64,000 nucleotides of DNA from Oscillospiraceae bacterium. GTDB taxonomy: Bacteria > Bacillota > Clostridia > Oscillospirales > Oscillospiraceae. The translations under genes and the position numbers were made by a program. Positions 53,413 to 62,247 of this stretch are shown here, piece after piece (position 1 is the stretch's first letter; each line of letters opens with the position of its first letter). The notes beneath the pieces are model-generated. The model made no database searches, was not told the origin of the DNA, and saw only the letters and a program-made list of their open reading frames with translations. The stretch is from positions 110,334 to 174,333 of the forward strand of contig JAFPWF010000003.1 of assembly GCA_017395085.1 (NCBI GenBank). Direction: 5' to 3'.

Positions 53413-54837
53413 TTACAGCTGCTTCATCACACGCATGAAGAACTCCGCAGCACGGGGAATGCATTCCAAGCGTATATGCTCGTCGTTGCCATGTATGCTG
53501 CGCCGCTCCTCGGCTGTCATTTCCAGCGCGGAAAAGCGGTAAACCCGGTCGGAAATGCTGCTGTAGTGTCGGCTGTCAGAACACTGGACCATCAGATAGG
53601 GTGAGACCAGACATCCTTTCCATGTGCCGGAGACAGCATTGCAAATGATGTCCCAACTCTCGCAGTCGGTTCTTGAAATGGGGCTGGGCTCCATGGCCTC
53701 CAGGCAGGTGAGCCGGATATCTTCATCCCTGATGGTCTTGCGGATATAATCGACGGCAGACTTGACGGAATCAGCAGGATTGAGCCGGAGATTCGAAACC
53801 ATGGATGCTTTGGGCGGAATGACATTCGGCGCTTTGCTGCCGGACATCTGAGTAAAGGCGACGGTGGTGCGCAGGAGGGCATTCAGTTCGCCGCCGGATT
53901 TTTTGGTGAGCAGGTTCAGCACCCAGCCGAAAGCCCAGAGGTTTGCGAAGATCATCCGATAGACAAAGCTTGAGTGACGGCCGAGGGTATTGAACATCTC
54001 CAGCACCGGTTTGGTAAGATGCATTTTAAAGGGATGCGCTTCCACCTTCGCACAGGCAAGGGCAAGTTTGCCTACCGGAGTGTGCGGCGCGGGGGCTGAA
54101 GCATGCCCTCCAGCGCCCGAAACGGAATACTCCAGGTTCAAAAGGCCTTTTTCCGCAATGCCGATCAGCGCGCAAGGACCTTTGACACCCGGAAAGACAT
54201 CCTCCACCACGGCGCCGCCCTCGTCCAGAACAAGGCGTAGGTTCACGCCCTTTTCCTGGAAGAAACGGACAATGTTTTCAGCGCCGGGACCGTTGATTTC
54301 CTCTCCGCCGGAGAAAGCAAAATAAATGTCATGTTCCGGCTGAAAGCCCTGCCGGATCAGGTTTTCCGCCCCGGAGAGGATCCCGTTGAAGGTTACCTTG
54401 GTATCCAGAGTTCCGCGGCCCCACATGACGCCATCTTCCGCAATGGCGTCGAAAGCCGGCTTTTGCCAGTTTTCCTCTTCGACCGGCACGACGTCGTAGT
54501 GTGCCATCAGGACGGCAGGATCTCCCTCCGTCCGGCCCTGCCAGCGAAAAAGAAGACCTCTCCCCTCAAAACGCTGCAGAGGACAGTTTTTCCAGACATT
54601 TGGGTAGAGTTCAGGCAACAGCCCGATCAGTTTTTCAAACTCCGCCTCCTCTTCCAGAACCGGGTTGGAATAGGAAACGGTTCTGCAGCGGACAAGCGTA
54701 AAGAGGTTCCGGATACTCTCCGCACCGTCCAGCTCGATTTCTTCAAATACTTTCTGTTCTTCCTTTGGCGGTGTAAACATCAGCGTACGTGCGAGAATGA
54801 CGGCTGCGAAAACCAACAGAATGTAGAGAATCACCAT
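53413..54837 (-). CDS. M20-family metallopeptidase, membrane-anchored
   Basis: The 474-residue protein starts with one hydrophobic segment (residues 2-20) and continues as an M20/ArgE-DapE-type peptidase. Metal ligands are visible in LMAHYDVVPVEEENW near residues 111-125, GRGTLDTK near 140-147 and SGGEEINGPG near 172-181. It resembles the carboxypeptidase PM20D1-like subgroup. I chose the ATG at 54837 after GAGGGAG; the longer frame runs into the neighbouring permease gene. It is the third gene after a paired permease, so peptide uptake and hydrolysis may be linked (inference). Confidence 0.88.
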   Translation of the reverse strand: MVILYILLVFAAVILARTLMFTPPKEEQKVFEEIELDGAESIRNLFTLVRCRTVSYSNPVLEEEAEFEKLIGLLPELYPNVWKNCPLQRFEGRGLLFRWQGRTEGDPAVLMAHYDVVPVEEENWQKPAFDAIAEDGVMWGRGTLDTKVTFNGILSGAENLIRQGFQPEHDIYFAFSGGEEINGPGAENIVRFFQEKGVNLRLVLDEGGAVVEDVFPGVKGPCALIGIAEKGLLNLEYSVSGAGGHASAPAPHTPVGKLALACAKVEAHPFKMHLTKPVLEMFNTLGRHSSFVYRMIFANLWAFGWVLNLLTKKSGGELNALLRTTVAFTQMSGSKAPNVIPPKASMVSNLRLNPADSVKSAVDYIRKTIRDEDIRLTCLEAMEPSPISRTDCESWDIICNAVSGTWKGCLVSPYLMVQCSDSRHYSSISDRVYRFSALEMTAEERRSIHGNDEHIRLECIPRAAEFFMRVMKQL

Positions 54838-54850
54838 GATGCTCCCTCTT

Positions 54851-55513
54851 TTACAGAAGATTCTTTTGATACAGGATACGGGAGACTGCAAGGGTGAACA
54901 GCACGCCGACCGGTACCATGATGCTGACGACCTTGCCGAGCGCCGGAATGGCGATAAACAGAATCAGCATCAGCAAAACCGGTGCGATGGCGATCTTCCA
55001 GTTGCGCGAGATGTATACCACGCCGAGGCCGCCGAAGAGAGCCGGCAGAATCTGGTCGAAAGCGGGAGCCAGAGCGGGAGAATTCAGCACCGGAGTCAGC
55101 GGTGTGATGAGAAGCACCCCGAGAACGATGATCAGCGTGGTCACGATGCTCGAGACCGCGATGGCAATGGTAGAGACAATTTCGCCCTCCTCGGTCTTGA
55201 TATCTGCACCGACGAGTTCAAGCGCGTTGAGCGCAGCAGGCGCCTTAAGGTTTGTGATATTGCCGGTGACAAAGGCAAGATAGGAACCGCCCGCGCCAAG
55301 CATAGGGACGAAGGTGAACGTCTCAATGACGCCGACCGCCCAATACATGGGCGCGGTAGCCAGCATGCCGAAAGCAAAGCCGCGCCAGTCGAGCCCTGCA
55401 TGGAAGATGAGGCCGACTGCAACCGGGAAGAGCAGCAGAATCACCATCACCGAAAGATTCCAGATCCGGCCGTCCCGATGAACGGAATCAAGATAGGAAA
55501 GTTCTTTTTTCAT
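54851..55513 (-). CDS. Integral membrane protein, partner of the DUF5058-like permease
   Basis: The 220-residue protein has five or six hydrophobic segments, with the conserved-looking motif VGVIETFTFVPMLGAGGSYLA near residues 60-80 (key residues ETFTF and GAGGSYLAF) and GNITNLKAPAALN near 84-96. I know it only as the habitual neighbour of DUF5058 proteins. The ATG at 55513 follows AGGAGG by 7 nt. A putative half of a two-component transporter (inference). Confidence 0.7.
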   Translation of the reverse strand: MKKELSYLDSVHRDGRIWNLSVMVILLLFPVAVGLIFHAGLDWRGFAFGMLATAPMYWAVGVIETFTFVPMLGAGGSYLAFVTGNITNLKAPAALNALELVGADIKTEEGEIVSTIAIAVSSIVTTLIIVLGVLLITPLTPVLNSPALAPAFDQILPALFGGLGVVYISRNWKIAIAPVLLMLILFIAIPALGKVVSIMVPVGVLFTLAVSRILYQKNLL

Positions 55514-55525
55514 CTGCACACCTCC

Positions 55526-56263
55526 TCAGCCGAGCCAGGCTGTGATGGGGATGGCAGAAGCCATGCCCGCAATCAGGCTGATCGGCAGGGCGTAATCATT
55601 CATCCAGCGCCAGCCGAGCTTTTTCAGCGCCAGGGCACAGAGGCCCATCATCAGCGCCGATACCAGCATGACAAGCGGGGGAATCAGTCCGCTCAGTTCT
55701 CCGCGGAAAACACCGGCAAAGTTGCAGAACACATAACCCAGAAATGCGGAGATCATGCCAAGGAACATGGAGGCGGAAAAGATTTCGCCCCATTTTTTGT
55801 CCCGCTTTTCCAGGTTGATCATGCCGCTGATGAGCTTTTTGCCGACGACCGGCACCAGCCAGATGCCCACCATGATGCCTGCCGTCATGACCGAAGCAAC
55901 GGTGACATACTCAGTGGCAGAGAGACTCGTAACCTTTGCCCATTCCAACCCCATGGCACTGAGAGCGTTGGCGGCAGCAGGGGTTTCATAGGTAATGGCA
56001 CCGACGACACTCAGCCGCATCCAGGGAAGCGGGATGCCGAGCTTTTTGGACAGGCTGATCACGCTGATCACGATAGCTGTTGCCGGCGCGATGGTGAAAA
56101 CCGCTGTGCCGATTACGATGCGTTTGAGCTTGCCCATCGGCATGCCGATTTCCATGCCGCGCTTCCAGGCCTTGCGCAGAAACCAGACCGACTGCGCCAG
56201 AACCACCAGAACAATAATCCCGGCCAGGAGAAACAGCACGGGATGGTTCACGTTAAACTGCAA
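55526..56263 (-). CDS. DUF5058-family-like membrane protein
   Basis: The 245-residue protein has about six or seven transmembrane segments and motifs MPMGKLKRIVIGTAVFTIAPA-type text (key residues FTIAPA near 58-63) and GAITYETPAAANALSAMG near 90-107. It starts at a TTG at 56263 placed after GGAGGG; no in-frame ATG fits. A YETPAAAN motif here mirrors the NLKAPAALN of its partner, suggesting related halves (inference). Confidence 0.7.
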   Translation of the reverse strand: MQFNVNHPVLFLLAGIIVLVVLAQSVWFLRKAWKRGMEIGMPMGKLKRIVIGTAVFTIAPATAIVISVISLSKKLGIPLPWMRLSVVGAITYETPAAANALSAMGLEWAKVTSLSATEYVTVASVMTAGIMVGIWLVPVVGKKLISGMINLEKRDKKWGEIFSASMFLGMISAFLGYVFCNFAGVFRGELSGLIPPLVMLVSALMMGLCALALKKLGWRWMNDYALPISLIAGMASAIPITAWLG

Positions 56264-56450
56264 TGTTGACCCTCCTTTTTGAGATGCTGCTGCGGGAAAA
56301 CTGTGAAAATCCAAGTCTGAGTTTATCACGGTTTGAGCGAATCCGCTACCCCCTCAGCGGCAAAAACTGCATCTTAGCTGCAGCGATACGAAAAGAAAAT
56401 CACCATGAGAAAGAGTCGCATATGATTGTGCGAAAGTACCAAACAAGAGG

Positions 56451-56479
56451 TTGAAGTAAAGGCGGAAAAGTGATATATT
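56451..56479 (+). promoter_or_regulatory. nifJ promoter
   Basis: TTGAAG, 17 nt, TATATT, about 40 nt before the start codon. Nothing else is recognisable in the 56264-56450 gap apart from the expected divergent promoter. Confidence 0.65.
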
Positions 56480-56524
56480 GACAGGTGGGGTCTGAGCACC
56501 CAAACAAAAAACAGGAGGTTCGTA

Positions 56525-59500
56525 ATGGCAAAGTCTAAAACGTTCAAATCCATGGACGGCAATGAAGCGGCCGCCTACGCGAGCTATGCATTTACTGAAG
56601 TTGCAACGATCTATCCAATCACTCCGTCAAGCCCGATGGCAAACCATGTAGACGAGTGGTCTGCACACGGGAAGAAGAATATTTTCGGTTCACAGGTAAG
56701 ACTGATGGAGATGCAGGCCGAATCCGGTGCCTGCGCAGGGATTCAGGGGGCGCTGGAAGCCGGATCTCTTGCGACAACCTACACTTCCGCCCAGGGCCTG
56801 ATGCTGATGATCCCGCCGATGTACCGCATTGCCGGCCTGCAGATTCCTGCCGTCATGCACGTAGCCGCCCGCAGCGTTGCGACGGATTCGGTGTCCATTT
56901 TCGGCGACCATCAGGATGTTATGGCCTGCCGGCAGATCGGCTGGGCACAGATCGCTTCCTCCAGCGTGCAGGAATGCATGGACATGGGAGCTGTGGCACA
57001 CCTTTGCGCCATCAAGGGACATTTGCCGGTACAGCATTTCTTTGACGGCTTCCGCACGAGCCATGAGATTCAAAAGATCGAAGTCCTCGATTACGACGAC
57101 CTGAAGGCCATGGTAGACTGGGACGAACTGGAAAAATTCCGCGACCGTGCGCTGAACCCGGAGCATCCGACTATCCGGAACAGCGGTGAGAACGACGACA
57201 TTTTCTTCCAGCACCGCGAGGCATCGAACCCTGCTTATTTTGCGTTCCCGGCCATTGTGGAAGAGTATATGAAAAAAATGTCCAGCCTGACCGGGCGCGA
57301 CTATCGGCTCTTCAATTACTTCGGTGCGCAGGACGCCGAGCGCGTCATCGTGGCGATGGGATCAGTCTGTGAAGCTGCACGCGAAGTGGTGGACTATCTC
57401 AACGAACAGGGAGAAAAGGTCGGCATGATTCAGGTGCATCTGTACCGGCCGTTTTCCATGGAGCATCTGCTTGCCGCGCTTCCTGCAAGCTGCAGGATTT
57501 TGACGACGCTGGATCGCACCAAGGAACCCGGCGCACTGGGTGAGCCTCTTTATGAGGACGTCAGCGCCGCACTGCTGGAGTCCGGCCGCGGGGTGACCCT
57601 GCTGGGCGGCCGTTACGGCCTCTCCTCCAAGGATACGACGCCGGCACAGATCAAAGCAGTCTTTGGCAACATGGCCGGCGAAAAGAGGAACCACTTCACC
57701 ATCGGCATCCACGATGATGTAACGCACCTGTCCCTGCCGATCGGCGAAAACATCGTGACTGCGGGAAAGAGCATTATTTCCTGCAAATTCTGGGGTCTCG
57801 GCTCCGACGGCACGGTCGGCGCCAACAAGAATTCCTGCAAAATCATCGGTGACAATACCGACCAGTATGTGCAGGCTTACTTCCAGTATGACGCCAAAAA
57901 ATCCGGCGGCCTGACGAGAAGCCATCTGCGCTTCGGGCATGAGCCGATCCGTTCCACCTATTATGTTACGATGGCGGATTTCGTCGCCTGCCACAAGGCG
58001 AGTTATATGCAGGCCTACGATATTGTGAACGAAGTCAAGCCGGGCGGTATCTTTCTGCTGAACACCCACTGGAAAGGCGATGCACTGGTGGAAAACCTGC
58101 CGAACCGAGCAAAGCGGCTGTTGGCGGAACGCAAGGTCAACTTCTACACCATTGACGCCACGGGGATTGCCGCAGACATCGGCCTCGGCAACCGTACCAG
58201 CACCGTCCTGCAGGCGGCTTTCTTCCGGCTGTCAGGCGTCCTGCCGATTGACGAAGCGGAAGACTACATGAAGAAAGCGGCGGTCAAAACCTTCTCCAAG
58301 AAGGGAGAAAAGATCGTCAATATGAACCTGACGGCCATTGAACGGGGCCTGACAGATCTGGTGAAAATCGAAGTTCCCGCAGAATGGGCGGATTTGAAGG
58401 ACGAAGTGGCGCAGGTGGATCCGAAGCTGCCGAGCTATGTGAAGAAGATCCTGATCCCGATGAACCGAGCCGACGGCGACAATATTCCGGTCAGCGCCTT
58501 TACGGAATATGCCGACGGTGTCATGCCCATTTCGATGGCGAAATATGAGAAGCGCGGCGTGGCCGATAATGTTCCTGTCTGGGATGCCGCCAAGTGCATC
58601 GGCTGCAACCGCTGTTCGCTGGTCTGCCCGCACGCGGCCATCCGGCCCTTCCTGTTTACGGAAGAGGAAGCTGCTGCTGCGCCGGAAAGCTGCGAAACCA
58701 AAAAGGCGATCGGGAAAGGATTCGAAGGTCTCCGGTACCGCATTCAGGTAGGCGTTCTCGACTGCCAGGGCTGCGGAAGCTGCGCAAACGTATGCCCGGC
58801 GAAGGACAAGGCCCTGACCATGGTTCCGCTGGACGACGTCCGAGAGGAACAGAAGAACTGGGACTATTGCATGTCTCTTTCCGAGAAGCCGAACCCGATG
58901 TCAAAATTCTCCGCAAAAGGCAGCCAGTACGAACAGCCGCTGTACGAGTTCTCTGGTGCCTGCCCGGGTTGCGGCGAAACCCCGTACATCAAGCTCCTGA
59001 CACAGCTTTTCGGCGACCGGATGTATACCGCAAACGCCACGGGTTGCTCTCAGGCTTACGGTTTCTTTGCACCGACATTCCCGCAGACGGTTACAAGGCG
59101 CGGCTTTGGCCCTGCCTTCTCAAACTCGCTGTTTGAGAACAATGCGGAATTTGCCCTCGGCATCAGCCTTTCGGCAGAGCAGTTGCGAGAGCAAAGCAGA
59201 ATGCATGCACGAAATGTGATCGAGGTTACCGCGGACGAACAGCTGAAGTCTGCCCTGCAGACCTGGCTGGACGAAGGGGACGATATGAACCGGACCGAAG
59301 AGATTGCAGATCTCGTGCGGGAAGCCCTGAAGACATCGCCGGAAAAGAGCGAAGACATCGAATTCCTGCGCAGGAGGGAAGACACCCTGACAAAGAAGGC
59401 CATCTGGATGATCGGCGGCGACGGCTGGGCATACGACATTGGATACGGCGGCCTGGATCACGTGCTGGCAACCGGAATGGACGTCAACGTTCTGGTGCTG

Positions 59501-60043
59501 GATAATGAGCTGTATGCCAACACGGGCGGCCAATCCTCGAAGGCGACGCCGATCGGAGCTGCGGTTCAGTTTGCTGCCGCGGGCAAGGGAACGCCCAAGA
59601 AGGACCTCGGTCTGATTCTGTCTTCCTACGGCTATATTTATGTTGCACAGATCAACCTTGGCGCCAACCCTGAGCATGCCATCAAATGTCTGAAGGAAGC
59701 GGCGGCCTATCACGGTCCCTCCATTGTCATCGCCTATGCGCCCTGTATCAACCACGGCCTCTCGAAAGGAATGGCCAAGGCAATGGACGAGGAAAAGGCC
59801 GCGACGGAATGCGGATTCTGGCCGCTCTGGCATTACAACCCGGATCTGGAAGAGGAAGGAAAGAACCCCTTCCTGCTGGACTCCGGAGAACCGAACGGCA
59901 AGCTGCGTGAGTACATGATGGGCGAGGTTCGCTTCTCCTCCCTGACCCGCACCTTCCCGGAGCGCGCGGAAGAACTCTTCGCCGAGGCAGAGAGGTTTAC
60001 CGAACAGCGCTACGCAAAATACAAACGGCTGGCGGGCAAATAA
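56525..60043 (+). CDS. nifJ: Pyruvate:ferredoxin (flavodoxin) oxidoreductase, single polypeptide
   Basis: The 1172-residue enzyme decarboxylates pyruvate to acetyl-CoA, CO2 and reduced ferredoxin. Domains run in the standard order. Domain I starts ATIYPITPSSPMA near residue 27. The gamma-type domain contains GLGSDGTVGANKNS near 425-438. Two [4Fe-4S] motifs follow (CIGCNRCSLVCP near 692-703; CQGCGSCANVCP near 748-759). The thiamine-binding domain has CPGCGETPY near 817-825, GGDGWAYDIGYGGLDH near 965-980 and LDNELYANTGGQSS near 992-1005. AGGAGG precedes the ATG and codon bias is high. It marks a fermentative anaerobe. Confidence 0.97.
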   Translation: MAKSKTFKSMDGNEAAAYASYAFTEVATIYPITPSSPMANHVDEWSAHGKKNIFGSQVRLMEMQAESGACAGIQGALEAGSLATTYTSAQGLMLMIPPMYRIAGLQIPAVMHVAARSVATDSVSIFGDHQDVMACRQIGWAQIASSSVQECMDMGAVAHLCAIKGHLPVQHFFDGFRTSHEIQKIEVLDYDDLKAMVDWDELEKFRDRALNPEHPTIRNSGENDDIFFQHREASNPAYFAFPAIVEEYMKKMSSLTGRDYRLFNYFGAQDAERVIVAMGSVCEAAREVVDYLNEQGEKVGMIQVHLYRPFSMEHLLAALPASCRILTTLDRTKEPGALGEPLYEDVSAALLESGRGVTLLGGRYGLSSKDTTPAQIKAVFGNMAGEKRNHFTIGIHDDVTHLSLPIGENIVTAGKSIISCKFWGLGSDGTVGANKNSCKIIGDNTDQYVQAYFQYDAKKSGGLTRSHLRFGHEPIRSTYYVTMADFVACHKASYMQAYDIVNEVKPGGIFLLNTHWKGDALVENLPNRAKRLLAERKVNFYTIDATGIAADIGLGNRTSTVLQAAFFRLSGVLPIDEAEDYMKKAAVKTFSKKGEKIVNMNLTAIERGLTDLVKIEVPAEWADLKDEVAQVDPKLPSYVKKILIPMNRADGDNIPVSAFTEYADGVMPISMAKYEKRGVADNVPVWDAAKCIGCNRCSLVCPHAAIRPFLFTEEEAAAAPESCETKKAIGKGFEGLRYRIQVGVLDCQGCGSCANVCPAKDKALTMVPLDDVREEQKNWDYCMSLSEKPNPMSKFSAKGSQYEQPLYEFSGACPGCGETPYIKLLTQLFGDRMYTANATGCSQAYGFFAPTFPQTVTRRGFGPAFSNSLFENNAEFALGISLSAEQLREQSRMHARNVIEVTADEQLKSALQTWLDEGDDMNRTEEIADLVREALKTSPEKSEDIEFLRRREDTLTKKAIWMIGGDGWAYDIGYGGLDHVLATGMDVNVLVLDNELYANTGGQSSKATPIGAAVQFAAAGKGTPKKDLGLILSSYGYIYVAQINLGANPEHAIKCLKEAAAYHGPSIVIAYAPCINHGLSKGMAKAMDEEKAATECGFWPLWHYNPDLEEEGKNPFLLDSGEPNGKLREYMMGEVRFSSLTRTFPERAEELFAEAERFTEQRYAKYKRLAGK

Positions 60044-60073
60044 ACAAAACGGAAAACCGCATCATAAAACAGC

Positions 60074-60106
60074 AGTGCGGAGGATCCTTTTTGGATCCTC
60101 CGCACT
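60074..60106. terminator. Bidirectional terminator between nifJ and yitT
   Basis: A 14-bp perfect stem (AGTGCGGAGGATCC / GGATCCTCCGCACT) with a 5-nt T loop. U-tracts are weak on both sides. Confidence 0.75.
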
Positions 60107-60142
60107 TGCTGACGGTATAATATTTTTGTCAGGGATAAAAAA

Positions 60143-61003
60143 TCAATCCTTCGGCCGCATGTAGAAGTTGCCGCGCACCTCAGTGGAGCGGATAGAGTTG
60201 ACGAACGCTTCGGGGTCTGCTTCCCTGACAGCCTGCAGGGCTGTCTTGACGTCCGCGCCGGAAATGACGGAGTAAACCAGCTTATAAGGGCTGTGGCTGT
60301 GAGATCCGATTGCGTCGGAAATGGTTGCCCCGTGATGACTGGCAATGTGAATTGCGTCACAGACCTCCTGTGCATTTCTGGTCACGACAAACAAGGTCTG
60401 CTTCTGGTAGCTGCGATAGAGAGTATGCAGAGTTTGCGTGGAAACATACTGGAAAATGATGGAATAAAGCGCTTTGTCCCAGCCGAAGAATAGGCCGGCG
60501 ATACAGAGAATCACAACGTTGAAGCCCAGAACCAGATTCCAGGTTTCAACACCGCGCTTCTGCGACAGGTAGATGGCGATAAAGTCGGTACCACCGCTCG
60601 TGGCGTCGACATAGAGGCAGAGACTGACCGCAACACCGCCGAGAATTCCGCCGAAAACGGCAATCAGCAAAGGGTCATAGGTGATGACATAGGCAGGGAA
60701 CAGGTCCGTCAGGAAGCTGCTGACCAGAATCATCAGCAGAGAGAGAAGGGTGAACTTTTTTCCGACAAAGCGGAAACCAACATAAACCGGGAAGGCGTTT
60801 AACAGAATGTTGATCGGGGAATAGGGAAGCTGAATCCCCCAGAAATTTTCAGCCAGGCGCTGAATCAGCACGGTCAGGCCGGTTACCCCGCCGGGGAACA
60901 GATCTCCGGTTCGGACAAAAGTTTTGATATTCAGCGCCATCAGCGCTGCAGCAAGGATTACGGCGAGAACCCGCCGTCCGTCTTTTTCCCAGTCCCAGGT
61001 CAT
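60143..61003 (-). CDS. YitT-family membrane protein (DUF2179)
   Basis: The 286-residue protein has five or six N-terminal membrane helices (VLAVILAAALMALNI; GGVTGLTVLIQRL; DATSGGTDFIAIYLSQK near residues 133-149). A soluble C-terminal DUF2179 domain follows (TLFVVTRNAQEV near 203-214 and YKLVYSVISGADV near 238-250). The function is unknown; the C-domain resembles small ligand-binding folds. Translation begins after GAGGAGG. Confidence 0.93.
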   Translation of the reverse strand: MTWDWEKDGRRVLAVILAAALMALNIKTFVRTGDLFPGGVTGLTVLIQRLAENFWGIQLPYSPINILLNAFPVYVGFRFVGKKFTLLSLLMILVSSFLTDLFPAYVITYDPLLIAVFGGILGGVAVSLCLYVDATSGGTDFIAIYLSQKRGVETWNLVLGFNVVILCIAGLFFGWDKALYSIIFQYVSTQTLHTLYRSYQKQTLFVVTRNAQEVCDAIHIASHHGATISDAIGSHSHSPYKLVYSVISGADVKTALQAVREADPEAFVNSIRSTEVRGNFYMRPKD

Positions 61004-61059
61004 CCAAAAACCTCCTCATTCCGGTGTGTTACGGACAGTTCCGGCATCAGCGTGCGGCA

Positions 61060-61088
61060 AGAATAACACAGAAAGCAGGAGGATGCAA
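61060..61088 (-). promoter_or_regulatory. yitT promoter
   Basis: On the minus strand TTGCAT, 17 nt, TATTCT. Confidence 0.65.
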
Positions 61089-61138
61089 GGGAAGGGTAAA
61101 AAACCCGGAGGAAAATCCAGCTTTTCTTCAGATTGAAC

Positions 61139-61167
61139 TTGTATGCGGGCCGGGAATTTGATAAAAT
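61139..61167 (+). promoter_or_regulatory. Promoter of the membrane protein with acidic tail
   Basis: TTGTAT, 17 nt, TAAAAT, about 80 nt before the start codon. Confidence 0.5.
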
Positions 61168-61245
61168 AACAAAAGGGCCGGAATAACTCAGCTATCGAAT
61201 CCCGGAACCCATCATTCCATGCGATTATGAAGGAGGGCGTGACAG

Positions 61246-62202
61246 ATGCGCAAGTTTTTGAAAGTCTGCCATATCATTTCCCGCGTTTTCATTTTTCTTT
61301 GTATCGCGGCGGCACTGGTGCTGCTGTTTCTGAGACCGGAAGGGCTGGGCTTTGGACCCGCGCCGACGACAGACGGCAGCTTCTGGAAGGTGTTTGCGGC
61401 AACACTGGGATTGGCGGCAGTGATGTTCGCTGCGTCGGACTGGGCTTATCGGCTTCTGGAGGACAACGATTTTCTGGAAGTGCTTTCTTCCTCCATTCTG
61501 AAGCCTGCCTTTGACCGTCACGATCTGAGCGACAAACGCTACCATAAAACTGCGGCCAATGAACTGGACTTCAACGCCAGCCTGAGGTCGATTTCAGACG
61601 TCCGGGAGCGCACTCTTCAGGAACTTGCCTGGGAGAAGAAGAACAACAAACAGCTGCAGAAAAAGACAGTCGGAAACGGCATTGTCAGCCTGGTCTTTTT
61701 TGTGCTGGCACTGCTTTTCCTGGTTTATCCGGTTGTGATGTATTTCCTGAACGGTCAGGTTCTCAAATTGCCCGGCCTGGATATTCTGGCGTATGTTGCT
61801 GTTGCCGCGGTTGTTCTTACCTTCATTATTATATTTGATTATACTGGGTATCAAAAGGCGCTCCGCAGGCTGAATACCGTGTTGTCGATCCGCAGCCGCT
61901 GCGACGAGATCTTTGAGGCGGAGCGCACGGACCTGATCCGGCCGAAGCCCCTTGCGGCATATGCAGAAGCGCCTGTACCCGCGGAAGGGCCGACCATGCC
62001 TGCTCCTGCAGCAGAGCCGGAAGCAGCTCCTGTGCCAAAGACCCCGGCCCCGGTGATCATGCCGGAAGAAGTACCCGCCGAAGTCCCGGAAAAAACCGAG
62101 GAAGCGTCCCCGGAAAGCGCGGAACCGGAAGCGGCGCCCGCAGAAGTGAAGGAAACCGTATTTGAAAGCCTGACCCCTGAAGAGAATTCATCCGAAGCCT
62201 GA
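61246..62202 (+). CDS. Membrane protein with Pro/Glu/Ala-rich C-terminal tail, function unknown
   Basis: The 318-residue protein has two N-terminal hydrophobic segments (about 9-28 and 45-63), a charged stretch with VRERTLQELAWEKKNNKQLQKK near residues 118-140, and two more segments (about 142-165 and 175-198). A basic/acidic linker leads to a tail of about 80 residues made largely of Pro, Ala and Glu. I do not recognise the family. AGGAGG lies nine nt before the ATG. The central charged stretch could be cytoplasmic. The aminotransferase gene follows by 45 nt and may be co-transcribed. Confidence 0.7.
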   Translation: MRKFLKVCHIISRVFIFLCIAAALVLLFLRPEGLGFGPAPTTDGSFWKVFAATLGLAAVMFAASDWAYRLLEDNDFLEVLSSSILKPAFDRHDLSDKRYHKTAANELDFNASLRSISDVRERTLQELAWEKKNNKQLQKKTVGNGIVSLVFFVLALLFLVYPVVMYFLNGQVLKLPGLDILAYVAVAAVVLTFIIIFDYTGYQKALRRLNTVLSIRSRCDEIFEAERTDLIRPKPLAAYAEAPVPAEGPTMPAPAAEPEAAPVPKTPAPVIMPEEVPAEVPEKTEEASPESAEPEAAPAEVKETVFESLTPEENSSEA

Positions 62203-62247
62203 ATCCATTTTATCATTATATAATTACGTGATGAAAGGACGGAAACA

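Noticed and set aside
60074-60106. Perfect 14-bp palindrome as a recombination or protein-binding site
   Set aside because: Its place between convergent genes and its hairpin form fit a terminator; nothing indicates a mobile element.
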